Assembly (NCBI RefSeq): GCF_000150955.2
Contig: NC_011670.1
Location: 960,787 to 1,024,786, forward strand
Length of the DNA: 64,000 nucleotides
Reading direction: 5' to 3'
Source of the DNA: Phaeodactylum tricornutum CCAP 1055/1
Taxonomy: Eukaryota > Bacillariophyta > Bacillariophyceae > Surirellales > Neidiaceae
Shown piece by piece: positions 41,756-51,817 of the stretch (within the stretch, counting starts at the first letter, position 1; each line of letters begins with the position of its first letter). The notes under the pieces are model-generated. The model searched no databases. It saw only the letters and a program-made list of their open reading frames with translations, and was not told the DNA's origin. Both the position numbers and the translations under genes were made by a program.

Positions 41756-43945
41756 CTACTTCCAGTAGTGTGGTGCCAACTCTCTCAGCCAGCGAGCTTC
41801 AATGGCCGAAACTGCCTTCAGCTCAAGCCCTCCCCGCTGACCATCAATTGTCTCGCCAAAAATGATATACTCACTGCTAGTCGGGGTATGGGATGAGTAA
41901 ACACTAGCTGACGAAGGAGTTACGAGAATATGCTTGCGCAAGGTGTAGTAGCGGCCATCATTACAAAGCTTGGCCACATTGAAGAAAAATCCTGCTGTCA
42001 CACATCTTCTTATGCTCTTACTTCGAGCACTGTCATCGCCAATTACGCTCAAAGCCGTAACTCGGCCAAATTGCTTCAGTATTCTGGATAGTTGATTCCG
42101 TACCTCCAGGGCACGCTTGACCGCGACGTAATTTATAAAACGTTCCCTACAGTCTTGCTCATCCCATTGTTTGTGCTCCAATTCAGAAAGTAAGTTAACA
42201 AAAGTGACGTGGTCTCCGCTGGAATCAGCGAGTTCCGCTATGGATGCGTTAAAGTCCAGCAGCTCTTGCTCGCGACGCCCCCGAGGACGTTGAAAGACTT
42301 CTCGAACTTGTAGCACACTCGCAACGCCTAAAACCTCCCACGAACACCCTTCAGCTAGAGATTCAAGCAACATTCGGGAGACAAACACATCTGTGGGAAA
42401 CATTGACATATCCATTCCTCTGGGCGTAAGATGGGTCCCTTCGTCTATAGCACCCAGTGCAAAAAGCGATTCTAGCCCATGAGAAAGAGCATCTACACTT
42501 GGAGCGTCCATAAGATCGAATGTCAAGACATTGTCGACGCCAAGTGCTTTAAGAGTCAAAATAAAGCTAGACAAGTTGGTCCGCTGACTGTCTGGTGGGG
42601 TGTGAAGGAGCATTTTTTCGTGTAAATACTTTTCGGTATACAAACGATAGCATTTTCCACTTTGCAGGCGCCCAGCTCGACCTGCCCTCTGTCGTGCACT
42701 TGCTTGACTGGTGGGTCCTGTGATCAATCGTTCGAGCCCAGTCCTAGGATCAAAGTAAGGTAGCTTCACCAATCCTGAATCAATAACATGCGATATGTTT
42801 GGAACGGTCACAGAAGTTTCGGCTACATTGGTCGCAAAAATAAGACGCCGGACTTGTTTCTCCTTTCTGTCCGATTGGCGTCTATTCTGAAAAACTTGCG
42901 CTTGCATGTGGTACGGAAGATTCCCATACAATGGTAGAAATTCAACAGCCCCAATATCTGCTTGGAAATGTTCTTCTGCAAGTCTGATAGCGTTGTCAAT
43001 ATCTGCGCCAGTTGGAAGAAAGCAAAGAATGTCTCCACTTTCGCCTGAACGATGAACCTTCCATGCGGTCTCAATTGTTGCAAGTATATAGTCTGGGGCT
43101 GGTCGTTCCAGGTAAAGAATATCAACAGAGTATTGCCTGCCGTCAACAGATATAATGGTACCGTTATCAAGACCTTTGCCGCTTGGCGCCGAATTCAAAG
43201 CTTGTGCTGTTTCCAAGAGACGAGGCCCCCAACGTGCACGCTTTCTAATAGGCACATTAATAGCGGGGAGATCTATGATTTGAACTCGATCGTTCGTTCC
43301 AACAAAGAAATCGAGGAAAGACTGTGCATCGATGGTGGCGCTACAGACAATAACTCGCAACTCCTTTCGCTTGCGACGGATTTTCTTTATCAGCCCAAGC
43401 AAAGCGTCACTGTTTAAGCTACGCTCGTGTGCTTCGTCTACCATAACAACGGAGTACTTTGATAGAAGGGGATCATTAAGTGTAGCTTCTCGCAATAGGA
43501 TACCGTCGGTAACATACTTGATACGCGTTTGGTGCGAAAGCCGCTCCTCGTAGCGAACACAATACCCCACTTGACTTCCAAGCGACGTTCCTAATTCTTC
43601 CGAGACACGTTTTGCAAGTGTCGTTGCGGCAATGCGCCGTGGCTGAGTGCAGACAATCTGGAAGTCATTGTCGGCCCATCCATTCTCAAGCAAATACTGC
43701 GGTATTTGAGTCGACTTTCCGGAACCAGTCACTCCCACTATGACGACCACGCCATTTTTTTCTATCGAATAAAGAAACTGGCGCCTATGTTTGTAGATTG
43801 GAAGTAGCATCCGTTGATGCACACAAGGAGCCGGGCTGTTGCTCAGAGGGGCCTGCACATTGTACTCTCCATTCTCCCCACCCTCGTCCTTAAAGCCATG
43901 ACTTCTTGGTATCGCCGTTGACGCCGGTTTCCAGAATCCTGACAT
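41756..43945 (-). CDS. DHX35: DEAH-box RNA helicase, DHX35 type
   Basis: A single exon of 729 aa with start MSGFWKPAS as in DHX35 proteins. Motif I is IVGVTGSGKSTQIPQYL, motif Ia TQPRRIAATTLAKRV, motif II MVDEAHERSLNSD, motif III VCSATIDAQ, motif V ATNVAETSVTVPNISHVIDSG (quoted here in part), motif VI QRAGRAGRLQSGKCYRLYT. HA2 and OB-fold domains follow, ending IEARWLRELAPHYWK, matching the animal C-terminus (ESAWLLELAPHFYQ). DHX35 is a spliceosomal DEAH helicase acting in RNA remodelling in the nucleus. Motif II reads DEAH, as expected. The protein length equals that of human DHX35 (703 aa) within normal variation. Confidence 0.92.
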   Translation of the reverse strand: MSGFWKPASTAIPRSHGFKDEGGENGEYNVQAPLSNSPAPCVHQRMLLPIYKHRRQFLYSIEKNGVVVIVGVTGSGKSTQIPQYLLENGWADNDFQIVCTQPRRIAATTLAKRVSEELGTSLGSQVGYCVRYEERLSHQTRIKYVTDGILLREATLNDPLLSKYSVVMVDEAHERSLNSDALLGLIKKIRRKRKELRVIVCSATIDAQSFLDFFVGTNDRVQIIDLPAINVPIRKRARWGPRLLETAQALNSAPSGKGLDNGTIISVDGRQYSVDILYLERPAPDYILATIETAWKVHRSGESGDILCFLPTGADIDNAIRLAEEHFQADIGAVEFLPLYGNLPYHMQAQVFQNRRQSDRKEKQVRRLIFATNVAETSVTVPNISHVIDSGLVKLPYFDPRTGLERLITGPTSQASARQRAGRAGRLQSGKCYRLYTEKYLHEKMLLHTPPDSQRTNLSSFILTLKALGVDNVLTFDLMDAPSVDALSHGLESLFALGAIDEGTHLTPRGMDMSMFPTDVFVSRMLLESLAEGCSWEVLGVASVLQVREVFQRPRGRREQELLDFNASIAELADSSGDHVTFVNLLSELEHKQWDEQDCRERFINYVAVKRALEVRNQLSRILKQFGRVTALSVIGDDSARSKSIRRCVTAGFFFNVAKLCNDGRYYTLRKHILVTPSSASVYSSHTPTSSEYIIFGETIDGQRGGLELKAVSAIEARWLRELAPHYWK

Positions 43946-44423
43946 ACCACGTCAATTGCGTAATTCGTCAATTGTTTGACAAATGCCATTGGATCTCATC
44001 ATCAATCTCATAAGACGGAGATGCTCTTCATATATCCCGCGTCATAGTCAGCCTACCCTCTATTTTTCTGCACTGCGTGGTGTTTGTGCCGTTCCTTTTC
44101 TCAAACGGGACTACATGTCGCACGACTGGCTACTCCGACTGCGTCAACATTTCAATTATCGCTGAGTGTTGACCAAGTGCCCTTGTGGGTCGTTCTCATG
44201 AAGTATTGGATATTCTCCTGTTGATTGACAAGCGTATCATGTACATGTCCTATACGGGGATGAAAACCTGCTCAGGCTGCTTACGTGTCCGTGATGTCGC
44301 CATCGGTAAATTCTCACTCACTTTCAACGCATCAATATAATTATTATCTGCACTTCTTTGTATATGAATCGCTCACAAAAAAAATTGAGCTTTCTCACAC
44401 CTCGAAAACTTGATTTCCGCACC
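43946..44423. promoter_or_regulatory. Divergent interval between DHX35 and a small mitochondrial gene
   Basis: About 480 bp between divergent starts. A 60-codon plus-strand ATG frame at 43983-44165 has no recognised signature. Nothing else seen. Confidence 0.35.
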
Positions 44424-44871
44424 ATGTCTCTTCGCTTGGCAGTATCTCGCTCCCCCGTCAGTGTCGGAGCTAGAGCACTGTCTACGCAAACCACACAAGC
44501 TGTTTCCAAGCTTCGTAATGTTTTGGAAGAGTATCGTCAGGCGAAGTAAGTTGATGGCATTGACAGCAGAGTCTTTTGACATCCAAGTCAAGAGTTTTTT
44601 TAAGATGACTTGGTCGCGTCACCAACTCATTTCTCCTGTCCTTTCGCTCCCCAGCTATACCCAAGAGCTTCCCTCTCGTTTTAAGAAAGATATTGTCCGA
44701 GCGGCATCTCAAGATCGCGAAAGTATTATTGCCTTGCAGGACGTGCAGCGTGTTCTACAAAACATCGGGGCAGACAACCGCTTGACATCCGAAGAAATCC
44801 GCTCTATATTCCAAGAGATTGGAAACAAGTCGGGTGAAATGACTGTGCAGCACTTTATGCAAATTCTCTAA
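44424..44871 (+). CDS. Small, probably mitochondrial EF-hand-like protein, 2 exons
   Basis: Exons 44424-44545 and 44655-44871 (112 aa), a 109-nt phase 2 intron. The N-terminus MSLRLAVSRSPVSVGARALS is an amphipathic, Arg-containing sequence without acidic residues, typical of a mitochondrial presequence. The rest is helical: VSKLRNVLEEYRQANYTQEL, then a helix-loop-helix pair with EF-hand spacing (IIALQDVQRVLQNIG; LTSEEIRSIFQEIG; GEMTVQHFMQIL) but without a clear Ca-binding loop. It may be a calmodulin-like fold without calcium, or a small respiratory-complex or assembly protein. Function not known. Confidence 0.72.
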
Positions 44872-45833
44872 ATGTGGAACTTTCGACAGGAAGAGAAGCT
44901 TCCTACATTATTCTTCGTGAAGAACAAAAAAACGTGGTTATCAAGCCAAGATAGACTTCAAGCATAAATTACAATAGAAAACTTATAGACCGTTCGCTTA
45001 GCTACAATGCTACATACTTCTTCCGACTGTAGCCTTTGTAACAATGAGCTCATCATGGCAAATTTAAGTTCTCATGTGTACCTGGCTCTCACTGTCAGAG
45101 TTATTCCAGTGAAGGCTGTCGACTGGAAGCAATTTTAGAGAAGTTTTCGCTGGAGACGAGATACCTAGTTCTCATTTTTTGAAGTGAACAGCAAAATTTG
45201 CTCCCTGTGACACAACTTTGAAGCAACAACGTTTGAACGAGATGGAAGACCAAGCATGAGCCTTTATTCACAGTCAACTCCCGGCCTTCAAAAGAAACAA
45301 GGTTTGAAGAAGTGTGTCGTGTTGACAGCCGGACGCAGGAAAGTTGCAACGCAGGTTGCAAACTCACTGTCTGGAAAAATTTAGAGTCTAAATCTTGTTT
45401 CGAATATTCAAGAAATACACTGTAGCCCTAATGATCTAATCTTAACTGAAGAAAGGGCGAGCGATGCAAAGCAAGCATCGGCAGTGAGCATCTCGTTGAG
45501 AATGACGGGAACCTTGAGGAATCTGGATTTGACAGTGAATGGCTTGCAGATCCATAGTCAGAACGCGAATGTTAGCTCCTTGCTGACAGTGAAAACCAAC
45601 TCTATTGCTAGACTAAATGTGAGACGTTCAGAAATATCATATCATTTATTTACATAACGTCACATCGTCTTCAACAAAAACGTACTTAGCTGAACGACAA
45701 AATTCTAATATTTAAACGAAATATGTATCTCTAGCCAGGTTGCGTTCGGGATGCCGGTCCTTGGCAACCTTTTACATTACGATGAGGATGCAGCTTCAAT
45801 CGTCTCACTTTCTATTGTACCCCACAAAACGCA
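44872..45833. other. Intergenic interval upstream of RecQ
   Basis: About 960 bp, AT-rich. It has one TCACAGTC (45268-45275) and two TGACAGTGA elements (45530-45538, 45584-45592), and no recognised gene; the only minus-strand frame longer than 80 codons (45101-45367) lacks family likeness. Confidence 0.4.
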
Positions 45834-48800
45834 ATGACAAGCGATTCATCGATTCAGCAAATTGTACAGTATTCCCACCACCAGTTGCAAAAAGTGGTGG
45901 AGAGTACGTCGACAGGCAGGCCGCGACAAGGCTTGTTGGCAGGTTTTGAATACGCCGTCCACCATGACGGGACGATTCTGGGAGAACGGCGTTGGCGTGA
46001 GCAGCGCCGACGACCAAACACTTGCTTCAAACGATATTTACCAGAACAATCAGCAGATGTCAATGCGCTGCACCAGAATGAGCATCCGACGTTAGCCGTT
46101 TCCCTTCAACAAATCGAACAGCGACTCCAACATTCTTCTGACGAGCATAAGAGGGGTCAGCATCTACCAGCAGCTCCGCACCCAAAAATGGTGCAAAATC
46201 CTAACTCTTTCACAGATCCGCAGTCAACAACTCTTCGTGCAGCAATGGCAAAACAATTTGAAGGCTCATTCGCTTTGTCGTCTCCTAAGCGAATGCGGAA
46301 TCGGCACAATGCTGTGTTTGGGGAGCACCTTCCTACCGTGACAAATTCGCCTGGTTGCGCTCAAAAGGTATTTGGAAAGCATGCCATGACGTGTGAAGAA
46401 AGGCTAGCTTGTGAAGCATTGTTGACTGGAGGTAAATTACGACGCGTAAAGCCCCTGCAAGGCTCATCGACGCCGGTTCGACGCGAATCATTGCCGTCGC
46501 CGGCAGCATTAAACAATTCATTGGCGTCGGATGACGATGACATCGACGCTCTGGTTGCTAGCTTGGATGTGGACGAAATAATTTGTGGAAAAACAGCCAG
46601 TCCAAAACCCCTCAATTTGTATGGTCATATTCAAGCCGGCAACGACTCGGAGCTCGAAACGCAAGATGTCGGTGTCGACAACGGAACGCGGTACGGAAAC
46701 GATACTCTTACTACAGTTCATAACAGCCACACTAGCGGCAAGGAACGATTCTCCAGCTCAACATCAAGGATTTCTTATGGCGGGCACGGGGGCCAATCGG
46801 ATTGCAACAGCTCGCTCAATCTAACAGAAGTTTGTAGTGGAGCACCTTCGTGTCCAGGCCATGGCGTTCCTTGCCGAGTGCTGACTGCTAATACCTCAAT
46901 CAACTTGGGGCGTGAGTTCTACAAATGCGCAATGCCCGAGGACCAGAAGTGCGATTTCTTTCAATGGGTAGACGGTTATGAAGGAAGTCTCAACGACAAT
47001 GTGGACGGCTTAGAGCGCCCTGGTTCTGAACACAGAGAAATAAAAGATATGGTGGCGGAGAACCGGCGCAAGTTCGGTCACCAAGAGTTTCGTGCTGGGC
47101 AGCAAAAAATTATCAAGAATGCAATTCAAGGCTGTGACATTTTCGTTTTGATGCCAACCGGGGGCGGCAAGTCGCTGTGCTACCAATTGCCCGCTTGGTG
47201 CTGCCCGGGTTTGGCGGTTGTGATCTCACCTCTTCTGTCTTTAATTCAGGACCAAGTGCAGGCCCTGACGCAACTTGGTATCGAGGCTGTCTTTCTTGCT
47301 TCAACGCAAGACTACCAAACCGAACAAATGGACATTACACGTCGACTTAACGAGACCACAGCGCACGGAGGAGTCAAACTATTGTATATTACCCCTGAAA
47401 AGCTCAACAACTCAACCATGATTCAAAATATAATCCGGAGACTCTGCAATAAAAATTTGATCAGTCGATTTGTTGTGGACGAAGCTCACTGTTTAAGCGA
47501 TTGGGGACATGACTTTCGTAAGTAATTTTCATACTCGAGGCACTATTCTAAGCCTTAGCTAACCCACTTCCTTGTTATGTAGGACCGGACTACATGCGCC
47601 TAGACTCAGTTCGGAGGGAATATCCCAATGTACCGCTTATGGCTTTGACTGCCACAGCAAACGAAAAGGTTGTAAACGACGCAATTCGCGCGCTCGGAAT
47701 GAAAAATGAATATCGTTACCAATCCTCGTTTAACCGTTCCAATCTTCACTACGAAGTTCGTAAAAAGGATGGACAGACGCTTGAAGTAATTGCAGACTAC
47801 ATTGCAAGCCGTCCTAAGGAATCTGGCGTTGTGTATTGCTTAAGCCGCAAGGACTGCGAAAAAACATCGCAAAAGCTGCAAGAAATAGCTCGGCAACGAC
47901 CAGGCTGTAACCGTATTCGAATATCCTTCTACCACGCTGACCTTGATCCGCATGAGAGAGAACAGCGCCATCGAGAATGGAGCAACGGAGGTGTCAGCGT
48001 CTTGTGCGCAACTGTTGCTTTCGGAATGGGGATTGACAAGCCCGATGTGCGCTATGTGATCCACTATTCTATGCCCAAGTCCATTACTCACTACTACCAA
48101 GAAAGCGGCCGCGCAGGACGTGACGGGGACGATGCCGATTGTATTTTATACTATCATTACAAAGACAAGAAAATTCTCGAGAATTTAATTACAAAAAGCT
48201 CAAAAAATCCTCACAGTCAGACAACTCGACGTCAAATTGATCAGTTGTACGGCTGTGTTCAGTATTGTGAAGATTTGTTTCGTTGTCGTCGAACCATGCA
48301 ACTTGAATTCTTCGGGGAGCACTTTGAACGAGGAAAGTGTAACAAAACTTGTGACAATTGTAAAGCTGGTCGAACACCGGACCGTCGCGACCTTACGGAA
48401 GACGCCAAGACTATCATAAATCTTCACACAGATGTCTCGAAGCAGAAGAGAAATGGTACGACGCTGCATCAGATCACAGAACTCTTCCGCGGTTCCAAAA
48501 GCCAGGCGGCTGTCAAGTTCATCGATGTTAAAAAGCTACCGGGTTATGGTGCCGGTAGAAACTACAAGAAGTTTGAAATCGATAAAATTGTCCATGCTCT
48601 CATCTTTGAACGGACTCTTGTTGAACGAGGAGAGTCCAACAAAGGAGGCTTCACGACGGACTACGTTTATCTGGGGGAAAACGCCCTCCCACTTCTCAAT
48701 GGACAACGTCGGTTCTTTGTCGATTTTCCGAAAGAGCCACACCGGCCTGAGGGTAAGGAGAATTCAACCATAAAGAGTACTGCACAGGGCAAAAAGGCCT

Positions 48801-49456
48801 TGAAAACGAAGCACATCGAGTCGAAGTCGACGTCGAAAGCAAGTTTGGAGAAAGGAAGGCCAACTGCCAAGAATTTTTCAGCCCAAACGTTTCAAATCGG
48901 TGATTCAAGCTCGGACGATGAACTTGAAATTTCGCCGCTGCGCAAGCACAAGAAGACTCGGGCGCCATCCGTTCTTCCATCAGACGCGACGCAGGAACTA
49001 GTCGAACGCATCAAAACGCTGGCACAGAATTGGTCCGAAGAGGAGAAAATGATTGGAGGTAAGAATGTGTTTTACTGGCATATTCTATCCAATAACAGCA
49101 TGAAGAGTATTGCTTCCCAATTGCCGACGACAGTTGAAGAATTGAAAGGCATGGGTGAGCTAGGAGAGAATATCGTCGAGGTGTACGGCGAACGCTTAGT
49201 CAGGGTAGTCAAAGCCTTTGTAGAAACGAAGGGGCTTGAGGAATACCTTAAGAAAAAACCTCCGTCAAAGAAGCACAAGGTCACTGAGTCTTCGAGGAAC
49301 GGCACTGATGGGGTCGTAAATAATGTTCCCATGAACCAATCCAGTATTGTTCATGTACTTGACGACGAGTTTGATGCAGGTATCGATTTTGCTATGATTG
49401 ACCTACCTGATTCGTCAGCCGGTTCCGATAGTGGTTCTAGATTTTTTCCCAGCTAG
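45834..49456 (+). CDS. RecQ helicase (BLM/Sgs1-like) with GRF zinc finger, 2 exons
   Basis: Exons 45834-47517 and 47583-49456 (1185 aa), a 65-nt phase 1 intron. The first 330 residues are disordered. A GRF-type zinc finger follows at about 340-378 (CPGHGVPCRVL, GREFYKC, CDFFQW). The RecQ core runs from about 400: motif 0 FGHQEFRAGQQ, motif I LMPTGGGKSLCYQLP, motif II VVDEAHCLSDWGHDFRPDY, LTATA, and motif VI YQESGRAGRDG. A zinc-binding domain (FRCRRTMQLEFF, KTCDNCKAG), a winged helix, and an HRDC-type segment near 1010-1080 complete it. RecQ/BLM enzymes unwind recombination intermediates 3'-5' and keep the genome stable. GRF fingers bind single-stranded DNA, so the fusion may help loading. The intron falls directly after DWGHDF. 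Confidence 0.94.
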
Positions 49457-49542
49457 CTTTGGTAATAGCATATATAAGATACACAATAAGTGCTACGGTG
49501 ATCCGAAATAATCCACACAATTATTGGTCGTTCGACGCGTGC

Positions 49543-50610
49543 CTATTCAAAAGGAATATTTGGTGCTTTGGCAACCTTTAGTCTACGAGGATTGGACAGG
49601 AAGCCTGCTGGGTTGGCAATGTTTGCACGGAATTCTACCCAGCAGTCTACTTGATTCATTTTGGGATCGAGCTCTCCCTTGGCGCCATCCAGCACATGCT
49701 TGGACTGCAACTGCTCTAAGGAACCGGCCAACAAAGATTCCTGCGCCTCCGCAAACATGCTGCTACGTTTCTTGTTCTCACAAAATCGTATGTCCAAACC
49801 AATCACATCAGGATGACGCACCATGACTTGTCCCTTACCATAACCATTATAGCCGATTTTGGCAGAGCCATACGCCTTCGACTCGGAGTAAGATTCGATA
49901 TGGTCAACATGGAAAATAAGAGAAGGGGCACTCATATGTCGATCTTCGGAAGCTGTTGGCAAAGGTCTCAAGCAAAGCGACGGACCCAGGACATATAGAC
50001 CAGTCGCACTTTGACGCATGTCACATGCTGCGAACTTTCCAAGGAGCGATTTGCCATCGGGATAGGTCGCCTTATTGTCTGCTGGAATAACAATTTCTTT
50101 AAGCGACCCAAGAGCAGGAATCATATTGGATGAATCTTTCAAGACAGAGCTCGGGCTCGACCAATCCACAATCGGAAGACCAGACTTTCCTAGCAAATGC
50201 TCTGATCGGATAGGACGACCTAAGGCATACCGCATGTTTATATACAAACCAGCCTCTTGAAAGCACTCCGCAATCCTATCACGAGTATCCTGTATACTGT
50301 CGGCGTGATGTTCCAAAGCCAGCAATTCATGATATCCGTCCGTATCTGTCTTGGATGATTGGATCGACAAAAGATGTAATTGAACTCCCGAAGAAGCGCA
50401 TTTCATCTCGCATGAATCCCACGATATGCTCGGAAGGAACGTACTGCGAAAAGTTCGGTCGAGACGGTCATCGCCACAGTCAGAGTCAGATACCGGCGTC
50501 GGTTCAAAACTAGTGTACTTTTGGAACCACGCCCGCGCCCTCCGTGAAGCCAGCGGCGACGGCGACAGAAGACTCACTACCGGCGCTGATCGTATCGGAC
50601 TTTTATTCAT
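49543..50610 (-). CDS. Conserved-looking protein of unknown function
   Basis: 355 aa, one exon with an ATG at 50610. It starts with a Ser/Arg-rich disordered stretch (MNKSPIRSAPVVSLLSPSP) and continues as a compact mixed alpha/beta sequence with no repeats, membrane segments or Cys clusters. Distinct segments are LHLLSIQSSKTDTDGYHE, LGSLKEIVIPADNKATYP and VLGPSLCLRPLPTASED. I could not match it to a family. It converges with the RecQ gene, about 90 bp apart, in an ordinary gene arrangement, and base composition is like its neighbours. Confidence 0.7.
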   Translation of the reverse strand: MNKSPIRSAPVVSLLSPSPLASRRARAWFQKYTSFEPTPVSDSDCGDDRLDRTFRSTFLPSISWDSCEMKCASSGVQLHLLSIQSSKTDTDGYHELLALEHHADSIQDTRDRIAECFQEAGLYINMRYALGRPIRSEHLLGKSGLPIVDWSSPSSVLKDSSNMIPALGSLKEIVIPADNKATYPDGKSLLGKFAACDMRQSATGLYVLGPSLCLRPLPTASEDRHMSAPSLIFHVDHIESYSESKAYGSAKIGYNGYGKGQVMVRHPDVIGLDIRFCENKKRSSMFAEAQESLLAGSLEQLQSKHVLDGAKGELDPKMNQVDCWVEFRANIANPAGFLSNPRRLKVAKAPNIPFE

Positions 50611-51223
50611 GTTTAGACAGTGTTTACATTAATGTCGCTGCCAGAATTATATATTTTTTTAGAAAATGTGCAAGTCGGAATGAAGAAGTGTGTTGACGCG
50701 ATTTCTACGACGGCAGACGAGCCCGCGCGAGAACGTGCAAGTAGGGCTCAACTATCCAGACGTCCAAAGCTGGAACTATGCCAGTGACGAACCAAGAAGA
50801 CTCTCACGCCCATAGTCACCGACAAAGCATACGCGGAACTTACCCAAACGGATATCAAGCAACCCAGTGAAGGTTGTATGACCGTATATATAACAAGCGC
50901 GATGGATGCTACGATTGAATGACTGGTATACAAAAGACCAGCATCCCAATACTGGAAGTAGATAGAAACTTAAAGTGAAGCAATTAACGACTAAGAACAA
51001 GGTAACGAAAGGAACGGTTATATCTAGGTTAGGCAGTATATACGGACAAACCAGTATTTCAACACAGGTGTACAAACCAGACTATTTGGGGGGGGGGGGG
51101 GGGGGGGGGGGGAGGATGTGATATTTTTTTTCGTTTTCACATTGAAAGAGTCGACGATGGTGCTTGATCGAAAATCCTTCTCTAGAAATACGGACACTTT
51201 AAACAAATACATCAATTTAATCA
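50611..51223. other. Intergenic interval with G25 homopolymer
   Basis: About 610 bp upstream of the unknown gene 49543-50610 and the sulfotransferase pseudogene. It contains a 25-base guanine run at 51088-51112. No gene seen. Confidence 0.5.
51088..51112 (+). repeat. Poly-G tract (G25)
   Basis: Twenty-five consecutive G residues on the plus strand, counted as 3+10+10+2 across the printed blocks, flanked by AATTT-like A/T sequence on the left and AGGATGTG on the right. Such a run can form G-quadruplexes and is prone to slippage, so the true length may differ. It lies 112 bp before the sulfotransferase pseudogene start. Confidence 0.9.
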
Positions 51224-51580
51224 ATGCCTGTCCAATTCACATCAGCGAATCAATGTGCAGCAATTACGCCAATGAAGCGGCGTTTTTCCAAATTTGAAAC
51301 CGACGAAGGTTGTAAGGGATTTCAAGAGGAACCTCAGGCTAATGATGTTGTTGTTGCTACATCACCTAAGGCGGGCACCACATGGATGCAGCAAGTTTAT
51401 CATCAAATACAATCGAAAGAAAATATTGATTTCGAGGAAACCAGCGCTGTTATTCCTTGACTTGAGCTTGCCCTTGACAGAGGCCAGGACCTGAAAGTAC
51501 TACTACTTGCAGAACACGACGGCACACCAAGGCTGTTCAAGACGCATGCGTGGGCGCATCATTGCGCATATTTCTCATGA
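51224..51580 (+). pseudogene. Truncated cytosolic sulfotransferase pseudogene
   Basis: From an ATG at 51224, the frame reads a sulfotransferase N-terminus: VVVATSPKAGTTWMQQVYHQ is the PAPS 5'-phosphosulfate loop. It then hits a TGA at 51458-51460, inside IP-stop-LELALDRGQD, where related proteins have Trp (IPWLELALDRGQD pattern). The same frame stays open after the stop, TPRLFKTHAWAHHCAYFS, up to a second TGA at 51578-51580. So the break is a single nonsense change, but the remaining two thirds of the enzyme (PAPS 3'-phosphate site, dimer motif) are missing. It is most likely a dead partial copy; translation of a short peptide is possible. Its origin is a sulfotransferase gene elsewhere in the genome. 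Confidence 0.8.
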
Positions 51581-51817
51581 TAACTGTGGGTTTTGCATAG
51601 CCCGTAAAACGCTCTTGTTCCATTCGGTCATTTCTTCGAAGACTGATTTTTTGAAACCGGTACTGTCGGCATATTGGGTTTTTGTCAGCATATGTATAAG
51701 ATCGGTTAATGGAGAGCTGATACGACCACAATGAATGGTGTCTCAACTTTAGAGACTAAGTGCACAGTGTGGGGGACACCGGACAGGAAAACAGCAGCGG
51801 CCTCTTTATTCAAACGG

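Noticed and set aside
23533-47517. A single DNA-repair gene cluster (RAD9, Rad7-like, RecQ)
   Set aside because: The three genes are separated by many unrelated genes on mixed strands, so co-location is probably accidental.
51458-51460. TGA in the sulfotransferase frame read as selenocysteine
   Set aside because: The position is normally Trp, not Cys, and the frame soon ends anyway, so a pseudogene is the simpler explanation.
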